Assembly (NCBI RefSeq): GCF_022132145.1
Contig: NZ_JAJISP010000001.1
Span: forward strand, 1,302,001 to 1,366,000
From: Pseudomonas sp. MMS21 TM103
GTDB taxonomy: Bacteria > Pseudomonadota > Gammaproteobacteria > Pseudomonadales > Pseudomonadaceae
Direction: 5' to 3'
DNA length: 64,000 bases
Within the stretch, counting starts at the first letter, position 1; each line of letters starts with the position of its first letter. Position numbers and translations under genes: made by a program. The notes under the pieces are model-generated. The model saw only the letters and a program-made list of their open reading frames with translations, made no database searches and was not told the origin of the DNA. Of this stretch, positions 57,100 to 64,000 are shown piece after piece.

Positions 57100-57182
57100 G
57101 GAAAATTCACCTGTTGGGGCTGCGACAGAAAGGGCGGGAGTATACCCCAATCGACGCGGCCTCCACCGCCCTGGAAGGCCCT

Positions 57183-57737
57183 ATGCCGCGTTGCTTCTGG
57201 TGTACCGACGACCCGCTCTATCAGGCCTATCACGATCAGGAATGGGGCGTGCCACAGCGCGATCCCCAGGCCCTGTTCGAGTTATTGCTGCTGGAGGGCT
57301 TTCAGGCCGGTTTGTCCTGGATAACCGTGCTGAAGAAGCGCGAACGGTACCGCGAGGTGCTGTTCGGCTTCGACGTGCAGCGTTTGGCCGTTATGAGCGA
57401 TGAGTATCTGGAAAGCCTGATGCAAGACCCCGGTATTATCCGCAACCGCTTGAAACTCAAGGCCGCGCGGCAGAACGCCCAGGCCTGGCTGAGGCTGGAG
57501 GATCCGCTGGCGCTACTCTGGTCGTTCGTCGGCGGCGCGCCTAAGATCAATCACTTCAGCGAGCGCAGCCAGATGCCGGCCGTCACCGTGGAGGCCGAAG
57601 CCATGAGCAAGGCGCTGAAGAAGGCCGGCTTCACCTTCGTCGGCCCGACCATCTGCTACGCCTATATGCAGGCCACAGGGATGGTCATGGACCACACCAC
57701 CGATTGCGACCGCTATGCCGTGCTGGCCGGTGTGTAA
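57183..57737 (+). CDS. tag: DNA-3-methyladenine glycosylase I
   Basis: A 184-residue base-excision repair enzyme removing 3-methyladenine. Zinc ligands are visible as Cys4, His17, His171 and Cys175 (MPRCFW, YQAYHD, MDHTTDCDRY), and the HhH-like core contains EGFQAGLSWITVLKKR. The start at 57183 is the one that places Cys4 properly. Confidence 0.95.
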   Translation: MPRCFWCTDDPLYQAYHDQEWGVPQRDPQALFELLLLEGFQAGLSWITVLKKRERYREVLFGFDVQRLAVMSDEYLESLMQDPGIIRNRLKLKAARQNAQAWLRLEDPLALLWSFVGGAPKINHFSERSQMPAVTVEAEAMSKALKKAGFTFVGPTICYAYMQATGMVMDHTTDCDRYAVLAGV

Positions 57738-57933
57738 GTCGGGCTGAGCCCAGCGAGGCCCCACTCCCGGTTGCCGCTCGGCACAATCCCGTTGGGCGGG
57801 GCCATCCGCCTGGATCACCCGCATGACTGGCGGGTTGCGCCCGCCCTATTTCCCAACCCAAACCAAGGGGCACGCCTGCAACCGTTTCAGCCGGTTACAA
57901 TGCCGGCTTTTATCCAACTGCCTGGAGTCGTAC

Positions 57934-58821
57934 GTGGAAGTATTCAAAGGCCGCCTGGTGGTCGGCTTTCTCCGTCTGTTCGCCCTGCTGCCCTGGCGCG
58001 CCGTGCAGGCGGTGGGCAATGTCATCGGCTGGCTGATGTGGAAGCTGCCGAACAGCTCACGCGAGGTGGTGCGGATCAACCTGGCCAAGTGCTTTCCCGA
58101 ACTGGGCGAGGACGAGCGTGAGCGCCTGGTCGGTCAGAGCCTCAAGGACATCGGCAAGACTCTCACCGAAAGCGCCTGCGCCTGGATCTGGCCGGCCCAG
58201 AAGTCCATCGGCCTGATCCGTGAGGTCGAGGGCCTGGAAGTCCTCGAGGAGGCTCTGGCCAGCGGCAAGGGCGTGGTCGGTATCACCAGCCATCTGGGCA
58301 ACTGGGAGGTGCTCAATCACTTCTACTGCGCCCAGTGCAAGCCGATCATCTTCTACCGGCCGCCCAAGCTCAAGGCGGTCGACGAGTTGCTGCGCAAGCA
58401 GCGGGTCCAGCTGGGTAACCGGGTGGCGCCCTCGACCCGCGAAGGTATCCTCAGCGTTATCAAGGAAGTGCGCAAAGGCGGCGCCGTGGGCATTCCCGCC
58501 GACCCCGAGCCCAGCCTGTCGGCAGGGGTGTTCGTGCCCTTTCTGGGCACCCAGGCGCTGACCAGCAAGTTCGTGGCCGGCATGCTGGTTGGCGGCAAGG
58601 CCCGCGGGGTGTTCCTGCATGCCCTGCGCCTGGCCGATGGTTCCGGTTTCAAGGTGATCCTTGAGGCGGCGCCAGCAGAGATGTACAGCGAAGATGTGGA
58701 AACCGCGGTGGCGGCGATGAGCGCGGTCATCGAGAAATACGTGCGGGCCTACCCGAGCCAGTACATGTGGAGCATGAAACGCTTCAAGAAGCGCCCGCCA
58801 GGCGAACCGAGGTGGTACTGA
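57934..58821 (+). CDS. LpxL/HtrB-type lipid A acyltransferase
   Basis: A 295-residue lysophospholipid acyltransferase of the lipid A biosynthesis (LpxL/LpxM) family. An N-terminal membrane anchor (about 7-33) precedes the H-x4-E motif in SHLGNWEVL and the conserved GIPADPEPSLSAGVFVPFLG. It starts with GTG at 57934 (VEVFKGRLVVG) after GGAG; frames upstream lack similarity. Located just after tag as in other pseudomonads. Confidence 0.9.
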   Translation: MEVFKGRLVVGFLRLFALLPWRAVQAVGNVIGWLMWKLPNSSREVVRINLAKCFPELGEDERERLVGQSLKDIGKTLTESACAWIWPAQKSIGLIREVEGLEVLEEALASGKGVVGITSHLGNWEVLNHFYCAQCKPIIFYRPPKLKAVDELLRKQRVQLGNRVAPSTREGILSVIKEVRKGGAVGIPADPEPSLSAGVFVPFLGTQALTSKFVAGMLVGGKARGVFLHALRLADGSGFKVILEAAPAEMYSEDVETAVAAMSAVIEKYVRAYPSQYMWSMKRFKKRPPGEPRWY

Positions 58822-58920
58822 GTCGAGGCGCCCGAACGGCACCTTTTGCCCATTGCTGCTCGGTGTTTCCAGGATTTGGCGCGATGAATCGAACCTCACC
58901 CGCTTAGGAGGGCCACCGCC

Positions 58921-59184
58921 ATGCCCAGTCAGCGCCAGCACCCTCGTACCTCAATGAAGTGTCGGATCAAGATCTGCCACCCGAGTTTCGGTGAAGTGGT
59001 GGCGCAGACCCGTGACCTCTCCGATGGCGGCGTCTACGTCCAACACCCGGATCTGCTGGTCCTGCCCCAAGGCACAATAGTTACCGGTCAGGTACAGGAT
59101 CTGCCGATCGAGGCACCGGTGCTGCAGATGGAAGTGATGAGGGTGGACGCCAAAGGTATCGGCCTGCGCTTTATTGAGCGTTGA
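58921..59184 (+). CDS. PilZ-domain protein
   Basis: An 87-residue single-domain PilZ protein with the c-di-GMP-binding RQHPR (5-9, RxxxR) and DLSDGGVYVQ (32-41, D/N-x-S-x2-G). It probably binds cyclic di-GMP and controls motility or surface polysaccharide by contact with a partner. GGAGG precedes ATG. Confidence 0.9.
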   Translation: MPSQRQHPRTSMKCRIKICHPSFGEVVAQTRDLSDGGVYVQHPDLLVLPQGTIVTGQVQDLPIEAPVLQMEVMRVDAKGIGLRFIER

Positions 59185-59268
59185 CCTACGGGCCGCCGCG
59201 CTGAAAACTTATCCCAGTGGTCAAGAAACCGCTAGAATGCCGCGCGGTGAATATTTCCAGCCGCGGCA

Positions 59269-59302
59269 ATGGGTTCCCTAACCCCATCTCATTTAAAAAG
59301 GA
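59269..59302 (+). promoter_or_regulatory. preQ1-I riboswitch controlling yhhQ
   Basis: A compact pseudoknot can be drawn: stem ATGGG (59269-59273) with CCCAT (59283-59287), loop TTCCCTAAC (59274-59282), then an A-rich tail (CTCATTTAAAAAGGA, 59288-59302) that carries the Shine-Dalgarno GGA six bases from the yhhQ ATG. The UCC of the loop can pair with GGA, sequestering the ribosome-binding site. Layout and bases (GGG loop ...UAAC-CCC) resemble the small preQ1-I aptamers, and the downstream gene imports queuosine precursors. Confidence 0.78.
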
Positions 59303-59308
59303 CATGCC

Positions 59309-59968
59309 ATGCCCACAGTCCCTGCGACTATCTGGCGCCCGGCCCTGAGCGGCCTGATCGCCTTTCACATGCTTATCATCATTGCCAGCAACTACCTGGT
59401 GCAGCTTCCCATGACCCTGTTGGGTTGGCAGACCACCTGGGGCGCGTTCAGCTTTCCGTTCATCTTCCTCGCGACCGACCTTACCGTGCGCCTGCTCGGC
59501 AAAGGGCCGGCGCGGCAAGTGATCGCGCGGGTCATGCTGCCCGCCTTGGTCGTCTCTTATGGGGTGTCCGTGCTGTTCCAGAGCGGCAGTTTCGCCGGCG
59601 TTAGCGCGTTGCTGGCGTTCAACCTGTTCGTCGCCCGCATCGCCCTGGCCAGCTTCCTCGCCTATGTCCTCGGGCAGCTGCTGGATATCCAGGTATTCGA
59701 CCGCCTGCGCAACCTGCGTCACTGGTGGGTGGCCCCGGCTGCCTCGACGGTGTTGGGCAACCTGCTGGACACCTTCGCCTTCTTCTCCATCGCCTTCTGG
59801 CAAAGCAACGACCCGTTCATGGCCGAGCACTGGGTCGAGATCGCGGCAGTGGATTACGCCATCAAACTGGCGGTCAGCCTGCTGCTCTTCGTGCCCCTCT
59901 ACGGCATGCTGCTCAACGCCATCGCCCGGGCTGTGCCCAAGCGCGAGGTGCTGTCTTCCCGAGGTTGA
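59309..59968 (+). CDS. yhhQ: Queuosine precursor transporter YhhQ
   Basis: A 219-residue membrane protein of the COG1738/YhhQ family, which imports 7-cyano-7-deazaguanine (preQ0) or preQ1. Six hydrophobic helices, the FLATDLTVRLLGKGPAR segment and the C-terminal AVDYAIKLAVSLLLFVPLYG are typical. The start follows the riboswitch tail AAAAAGGA by six bases; an earlier ATG at 59304 is out of frame. Confidence 0.9.
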   Translation: MPTVPATIWRPALSGLIAFHMLIIIASNYLVQLPMTLLGWQTTWGAFSFPFIFLATDLTVRLLGKGPARQVIARVMLPALVVSYGVSVLFQSGSFAGVSALLAFNLFVARIALASFLAYVLGQLLDIQVFDRLRNLRHWWVAPAASTVLGNLLDTFAFFSIAFWQSNDPFMAEHWVEIAAVDYAIKLAVSLLLFVPLYGMLLNAIARAVPKREVLSSRG

Positions 59969-60008
59969 CGGCGACGCAACAGCGAACCGGGGGCCGACTG
60001 CGTGTGAG

Positions 60009-60332
60009 CTACTCGGGTTGCTGCTGGCGTTTATCCAGCTTGCGCAGGAATACCGTCATTTCCTTTTCCGCCTGCTTGTCGCCATGATCGCGCGCGGCCT
60101 GCAAGCCCTGCTCCCATGCCTGGCGGGCCGCCAGCGGTTGTTCGGCGGCCAGCAGCGCCTTGCCGAGCAACTTCCAGGCGGCCGAATACTTGGGGTCGAA
60201 CTCGACACAGCGCTGCAGGTGTTCGGCGGCGCGCGCCGGTTCGCCCGCATCCAGATAGCCCTTGCCCAGGCCGAAGCGCAGCAGGGCGTTGTCCACGCCC
60301 TTGGCCAGCATTTTTTCCAGGGATTCGAGCAT
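60009..60332 (-). CDS. Small TPR-repeat protein
   Basis: A 107-residue protein made of two to three tetratricopeptide repeats (ALLRFGLGKGYLDAGEPARAAEHLQRCVEFDP, then AAWKLLGKALLAAEQPLAARQAWEQGL). No catalytic motif; probably a protein-binding scaffold. Conserved next to trkA in this genus. The C-terminus is polar (RKLDKRQQQPE). Confidence 0.75.
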   Translation of the reverse strand: MLESLEKMLAKGVDNALLRFGLGKGYLDAGEPARAAEHLQRCVEFDPKYSAAWKLLGKALLAAEQPLAARQAWEQGLQAARDHGDKQAEKEMTVFLRKLDKRQQQPE

Positions 60333-60421
60333 AAAACCTCCGAGTAGGAGCGGACGGAACGCCTAGTTCCAAGCCCGCGAAGCTCTTGCGTTGCCCAGCT
60401 AGCAGGCATGGCCTCCTGTGC

Positions 60422-61795
60422 TCAGAAAAACGTCAGGCCGACCTGGAACAGTCGCTCGGCATCGCGGATGTACTTCTTGTCCACCAGGAACAGGATCACG
60501 TGGTCGCCGGATTCGATCACCGTGGCGTCGTGGGCGATCAGCACTTCCTCGGCGCGAATGATCGCCCCGATGGTGGTGCCCGGCGGCAGCGGGATGTCCT
60601 TGATGGCGCGGCCGACCACCTTGCTCGACTTGGCGTCGCCGTGGGCGATGGCCTCGATGGCTTCGGCGGCGCCGCGACGCAACGAGTGCACGCTGACGAT
60701 ATCGCCACGGCGCACATGGGTCAGCAGGGTGCCGATGGTGGCCAGCTGCGGGCTGATGGCGATGTCGATCTCGCCGCCCTGGACCAGGTCGACATAGGCC
60801 GGGTTGTTGATCAGGGTCATCACCTTGCGCGCGCCGAGACGCTTGGCCAGCAAGGACGACATGATGTTGGCCTCGTCGTCGTTGGTCAGGGCGAGGAAGA
60901 TGTCGGCATCGCTGATGTTCTCCTCGACCAGCAGGTCGCGGTCGGAGGCGCTGCCCTGGAGGACCACGGTGCTGTCGAGGTTTTCCGAGAGGTAGCGGCA
61001 GCGCGCCGGGTTCATCTCGATGATCTTCACCTGATAGCGACTCTCGATCGCCTCGGCCAAGCGCTCGCCGATATGCCCGCCGCCGGCGATCACCACCTTC
61101 TTGTAGCTGACCTCCAGGCGGCGCATCTCGCTCATCACCGCGCGGATGTGGCCCTTGGCGGCGATGAAGAACACCTCGTCGTCGGCCTCGATCACCGTAT
61201 CGCCCTGCGGCAGTATCGCCCGGTTGCGCCTGAAGATCGCCGCCACCCGGGTGTCGACATTGGGCATGTGTTCGCGCAACTGGCGCAGTTGTTGGCCGAC
61301 CAGCGGGCCGCCGTAGTAGGCGCGCACGGCCACCAACTGGGCCTTGCCTTCGGCGAAGTCGATTACCTGCAGCGAGCCGGGGTATTCGATCAGGCGCTTG
61401 ATGTAGTTGGTCACCACCTGTTCCGGGCTGATCAGCACGTCGACCGGAATCGCTTCGTTGTTGAACAGGCCGGAGCGGGTCAGGTAGGCCGCCTCGCGCA
61501 CCCGGGCAATCTTGGTCGGGGTATGGAACAGGGTGAAGGCCACCTGACAGGCGATCATGTTGACTTCGTCGCTGTTGGTCACCGCGATCAGCATGTCGGC
61601 ATCGTCCGCGCCGGCCTGGCGCAGCACCGTGGGGAAGGAGCCGCGGCCCTGTACGGTGCGGATATCCAGACGGTCGCCGAGGTCACGCAGGCGATCACCG
61701 TCGGTGTCGACCACGGTGATGTCGTTGGCCTCGCTGGCCAGGTGTTCCGCCAGGGTGCCGCCGACTTGGCCAGCGCCGAGAATGATGATTTTCAA
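60422..61795 (-). CDS. trkA: Trk potassium uptake regulatory protein TrkA
   Basis: A 457-residue cytosolic NAD-binding regulator of the Trk potassium channel, with two RCK_N domains ([18 protein letters not shown] at the N-terminus; [17 protein letters not shown] in the middle) each followed by an RCK_C domain. It binds NAD(H) and controls TrkH/TrkG, not visible here. Confidence 0.96.
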   Translation of the reverse strand: MKIIILGAGQVGGTLAEHLASEANDITVVDTDGDRLRDLGDRLDIRTVQGRGSFPTVLRQAGADDADMLIAVTNSDEVNMIACQVAFTLFHTPTKIARVREAAYLTRSGLFNNEAIPVDVLISPEQVVTNYIKRLIEYPGSLQVIDFAEGKAQLVAVRAYYGGPLVGQQLRQLREHMPNVDTRVAAIFRRNRAILPQGDTVIEADDEVFFIAAKGHIRAVMSEMRRLEVSYKKVVIAGGGHIGERLAEAIESRYQVKIIEMNPARCRYLSENLDSTVVLQGSASDRDLLVEENISDADIFLALTNDDEANIMSSLLAKRLGARKVMTLINNPAYVDLVQGGEIDIAISPQLATIGTLLTHVRRGDIVSVHSLRRGAAEAIEAIAHGDAKSSKVVGRAIKDIPLPPGTTIGAIIRAEEVLIAHDATVIESGDHVILFLVDKKYIRDAERLFQVGLTFF

Positions 61796-61911
61796 GCGAT
61801 CACTCCTGTTGGGTGGACCGGGCTGCGTTCAGCTCCAGTCCACCGACTCCAGTTATACGGGCGTTGCGCTGGACTCGAGCCTGTGCAGCCCGGCCCAGCC
61901 GACGAATCTGT

Positions 61912-63216
61912 TCAGCATGCGGCGATCTTGCTCAGCTTGGCATAGTAGAAACCATCGTGACCGTCGATTTGCGGCAACAACTGGCGACCGTGGGCCACCT
62001 GGAGACCGAAGTCGGCGCTTATCTCCAGTTCACGGGCGCTCGGCGTACGGGCGAGAAAGGCGGCGATGTTGTCACTGTTCTCCATGGGCAGCACCGAGCA
62101 GGTGGCGTACAGCAGGATGCCGCCGACTTCCAGGGTCGGCCACAGGGCATCGAGCAATTCGCCCTGCAACTGGGCCAGCGCTGGAATATCCGCGGGTTGA
62201 CGGGTCAGCTTGATGTCCGGATGGCGGCGAATCACCCCGGTGGCGGAGCACGGCGCGTCGAGCAGAATCCGCTGGAACGCCTGGCCATCCCACCAGGCCG
62301 CGGTATCACGGCCATCGGCGGCGATCAGCTCGGCGTCGAGGTTGAGGCGCTTGAGGTTTTCGCGCACCCGGACCAGGCGCTTTTCTTCCAGATCCACGGC
62401 CACCACGCCGGCCAGTGCCGGTTCGGCCTCGAGCAGGTGACAGGTCTTTCCGCCCGGTGCGCAGCAGGCATCCAGCACCCGTTGCCCGGGGGCCAGTTCG
62501 AGCAGGTCGGCGGCCAGTTGCGCGGCTTCGTCCTGCACGCTGAAGTAGCCTTCGGCGAAGCCCGGCAAGCCGGTGACATCGCACGCTTGCAGCAAACGGA
62601 TGCCGTCTCGGCTGAACGTGCAGGGCTCGGCGGCGAATCCGCTGCGGCGCAGCTCAGCCAGGTAGTCATCGCGGCTGCCGAGGCGGCGATTGACCCGCAG
62701 GATCAGCGGCGGATGGGCGTTGTTGGCTGCGCAGATGGCTTGCCATTGTTCGGGCCATTGGGCTTTCAGGGCTTTCTGCAGCCAGCGTGGATGGGCGCTA
62801 TGCAGCACCGGATCGCGATCCAGGCTGGCAATAATGCTGTCGCTGTCGCGCTGGGCATTGCGCAGCACGGCATTGAGCAGGCCCTTGAGCGAAGGCTTCT
62901 TCAATTTGTCGATACAGGCGACGGTCTCGCCGATGGCGGCGTGGGCGGGAATACGCGTGTAGAACAACTGATACAGCCCGATCAGCAGCAGTGCCTCGAC
63001 ATCCCGGTCGACCGCCTTGAAAGGTTTTTGCAGCAGTTTATCGGCGATCAGCGCCAGGCGTGGTTGCCAGCGTGCGGTACCGAACGCCAGATCCTGGGCC
63101 AGGCCGCGATCGCGCTGCTCAACCCTGTCCAGCAGCGGTGGCAGGCTGCTGCCCAGGGAGGCCTTGCCATTGAGCACGACAGCCAGGGCGCGGGCGGCTG
63201 CGAGACGAGGGTTCAT
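61912..63216 (-). CDS. rsmB: 16S rRNA (cytosine967-C5)-methyltransferase
   Basis: A 434-residue enzyme: NusB-like N-terminal domain (1-140), then a SAM-dependent Rossmann fold with [33 protein letters not shown] and the catalytic Cys in [11 protein letters not shown]. It overlaps fmt by four bases (ATGA). Confidence 0.96.
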   Translation of the reverse strand: MNPRLAAARALAVVLNGKASLGSSLPPLLDRVEQRDRGLAQDLAFGTARWQPRLALIADKLLQKPFKAVDRDVEALLLIGLYQLFYTRIPAHAAIGETVACIDKLKKPSLKGLLNAVLRNAQRDSDSIIASLDRDPVLHSAHPRWLQKALKAQWPEQWQAICAANNAHPPLILRVNRRLGSRDDYLAELRRSGFAAEPCTFSRDGIRLLQACDVTGLPGFAEGYFSVQDEAAQLAADLLELAPGQRVLDACCAPGGKTCHLLEAEPALAGVVAVDLEEKRLVRVRENLKRLNLDAELIAADGRDTAAWWDGQAFQRILLDAPCSATGVIRRHPDIKLTRQPADIPALAQLQGELLDALWPTLEVGGILLYATCSVLPMENSDNIAAFLARTPSARELEISADFGLQVAHGRQLLPQIDGHDGFYYAKLSKIAAC

Positions 63217-64000
63217 ACGCCGAGCACCAGGCCGACGGCGAACTGCTCGCGGCGGCTGTTGTACAGGTCACTGAAGTTAAGCGCCTTGCCGCCGGGTAGT
63301 TGCAGACGGGTCAAGCGCAGTGCGCCTTGGCCGCAGGCAACCGTCAGGCCCTGTTTGTCGGCCGCGAGTATGCTGCCGGGAGCACCGCTGCCCTCACCCA
63401 ACTCAGCCGCATGCACCTTCAGCGCTGCGTCACTCAGGGTGCTGTGGCAGATCGGCCAGGGGTGGAAGGCGCGGATCAGCCGCTCCAGTTCCAGCGCCGG
63501 GCGCGTCCAGTCCAGACGTGCTTCATCCTTGTTCAGCTTGTGCGCGTAGGTGGCCAGGCTGTCGTCCTGCACATCGCCGACCAGGGTGCCGCTGGCCAGG
63601 CCGCTGATTGCTTCGAGCACTGCCTGCGGGCCAAGAGCGGCCAGGCGGTCGTGCAGGCTGCCGCCGGTGTCGTCGGCGGCAATCGGTGTGCTGACTTTCA
63701 GCAGCATCGGCCCGGTGTCCAGGCCAGCTTCCATCTGCATGACGGTGACCCCGGATTCGCTGTCGCCGGCTTCAATGGCGCGCTGGATCGGTGCGGCGCC
63801 GCGCCAGCGCGGCAGCAGTGACGCGTGGCTGTTGATGCAGCCCAGTCTCGGGATATCCAGGACCACCTGCGGCAGGATCAGGCCGTAGGCCACGACCACC
63901 AGCAAGTCTGGCGCGAGCGCTGCCAGTTCGGCCTGGGCTGCCGGGTCGCGCAGGGTTTGCGGCTGAAATACCGGAACTGCATGCTGCAGTGCCAGCTGCT
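63213..64000 (-). CDS. fmt: Methionyl-tRNA formyltransferase, 5' end missing
   Basis: The C-terminal 261 residues of Fmt; the N-terminus lies beyond the window. Present are the catalytic region [29 protein letters not shown], and the C-terminal tRNA-binding domain from about [12 protein letters not shown]. It formylates initiator Met-tRNA and is followed by rsmB. Confidence 0.96.
   Translation of the reverse strand, partial: QLALQHAVPVFQPQTLRDPAAQAELAALAPDLLVVVAYGLILPQVVLDIPRLGCINSHASLLPRWRGAAPIQRAIEAGDSESGVTVMQMEAGLDTGPMLLKVSTPIAADDTGGSLHDRLAALGPQAVLEAISGLASGTLVGDVQDDSLATYAHKLNKDEARLDWTRPALELERLIRAFHPWPICHSTLSDAALKVHAAELGEGSGAPGSILAADKQGLTVACGQGALRLTRLQLPGGKALNFSDLYNSRREQFAVGLVLGV

Overview
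The window is a stretch of Pseudomonas (gammaproteobacterial) chromosome spanning the replication origin. The high GC content, the conserved order glmU-atp-parAB-rsmG-mnmG-mnmE-yidC-rnpA-rpmH-oriC-dnaA-dnaN-recF-gyrB, and the following lipid/gmhB/glyS/glyQ/tag/trkA/rsmB/fmt block are typical of that genus. I cannot name the species. No rRNA, tRNA, CRISPR array, transposase or integrase was recognised.

Layout. (1) 1-7.3 kb is accessory metabolism: a truncated MttB-type corrinoid methyltransferase, a hydantoinase/oxoprolinase-like protein, a DctB-type sensor kinase, a LysE exporter and a cyclopropane fatty acid synthase. (2) 7.4-20 kb is a copper-handling region. It holds a bufferin operon (bufA-bufB-bufC), a CopRS two-component system, a DUF2933/Cu(I)-ATPase pair, a second unlinked bufferin precursor, and periplasmic/outer-membrane copper oxidation (CopA, CopB, a His/Met-tailed cytochrome c). 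Three near-identical 17-bp copper boxes precede copR, the second bufA and the copA oxidase gene, and a consensus Anr/FNR box precedes the ATPase operon. The block ends at the attTn7 side of glmS. (3) 20.2-24.4 kb is UDP-GlcNAc synthesis (glmS, a DeoR regulator, glmU). (4) 24.4-31.6 kb is the nine-gene ATP synthase operon with a clear sigma70 promoter. (5) 31.7-36 kb holds parAB, rsmG and mnmG, preceded by a DnaA-box cluster and an AT-rich stretch. (6) 36.6-40.7 kb holds mnmE, yidC, yidD, rnpA and rpmH. (7) 40.7-47.3 kb is oriC, dnaA, dnaN, recF (containing two parS sites) and gyrB. (8) 47.4-48.8 kb contains no clear protein gene but carries what looks like a CrcZ/CrcY/CrcX-family Hfq-sequestering small RNA on the minus strand, with a sigma54 promoter, an IHF site and an upstream enhancer dyad. 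(9) 48.8-64 kb holds a divergent BCCT-like membrane protein, a YnbABC-like phospholipid gene trio, and plsC, gmhB, glyS, glyQ, tag, an LpxL-type acyltransferase, a PilZ protein, yhhQ under a probable preQ1-I riboswitch, a TPR protein, trkA, rsmB and truncated fmt.

Working together: the copper genes cover sensing (CopRS), export from the cytosol (P1B-ATPase), periplasmic oxidation (CopA/CopB/cytochrome c) and probable trapping of copper by post-translationally modified bufferin peptides. The origin region combines initiation (DnaA, oriC), clamp loading (DnaN), segregation (ParAB/parS), topology (GyrB) and energy supply (F1Fo ATPase). The strongest items for follow-up are the CrcZ-like RNA, the preQ1 riboswitch, the paired bufferin precursors with shared copper boxes, and the second origin-like region upstream of mnmG.
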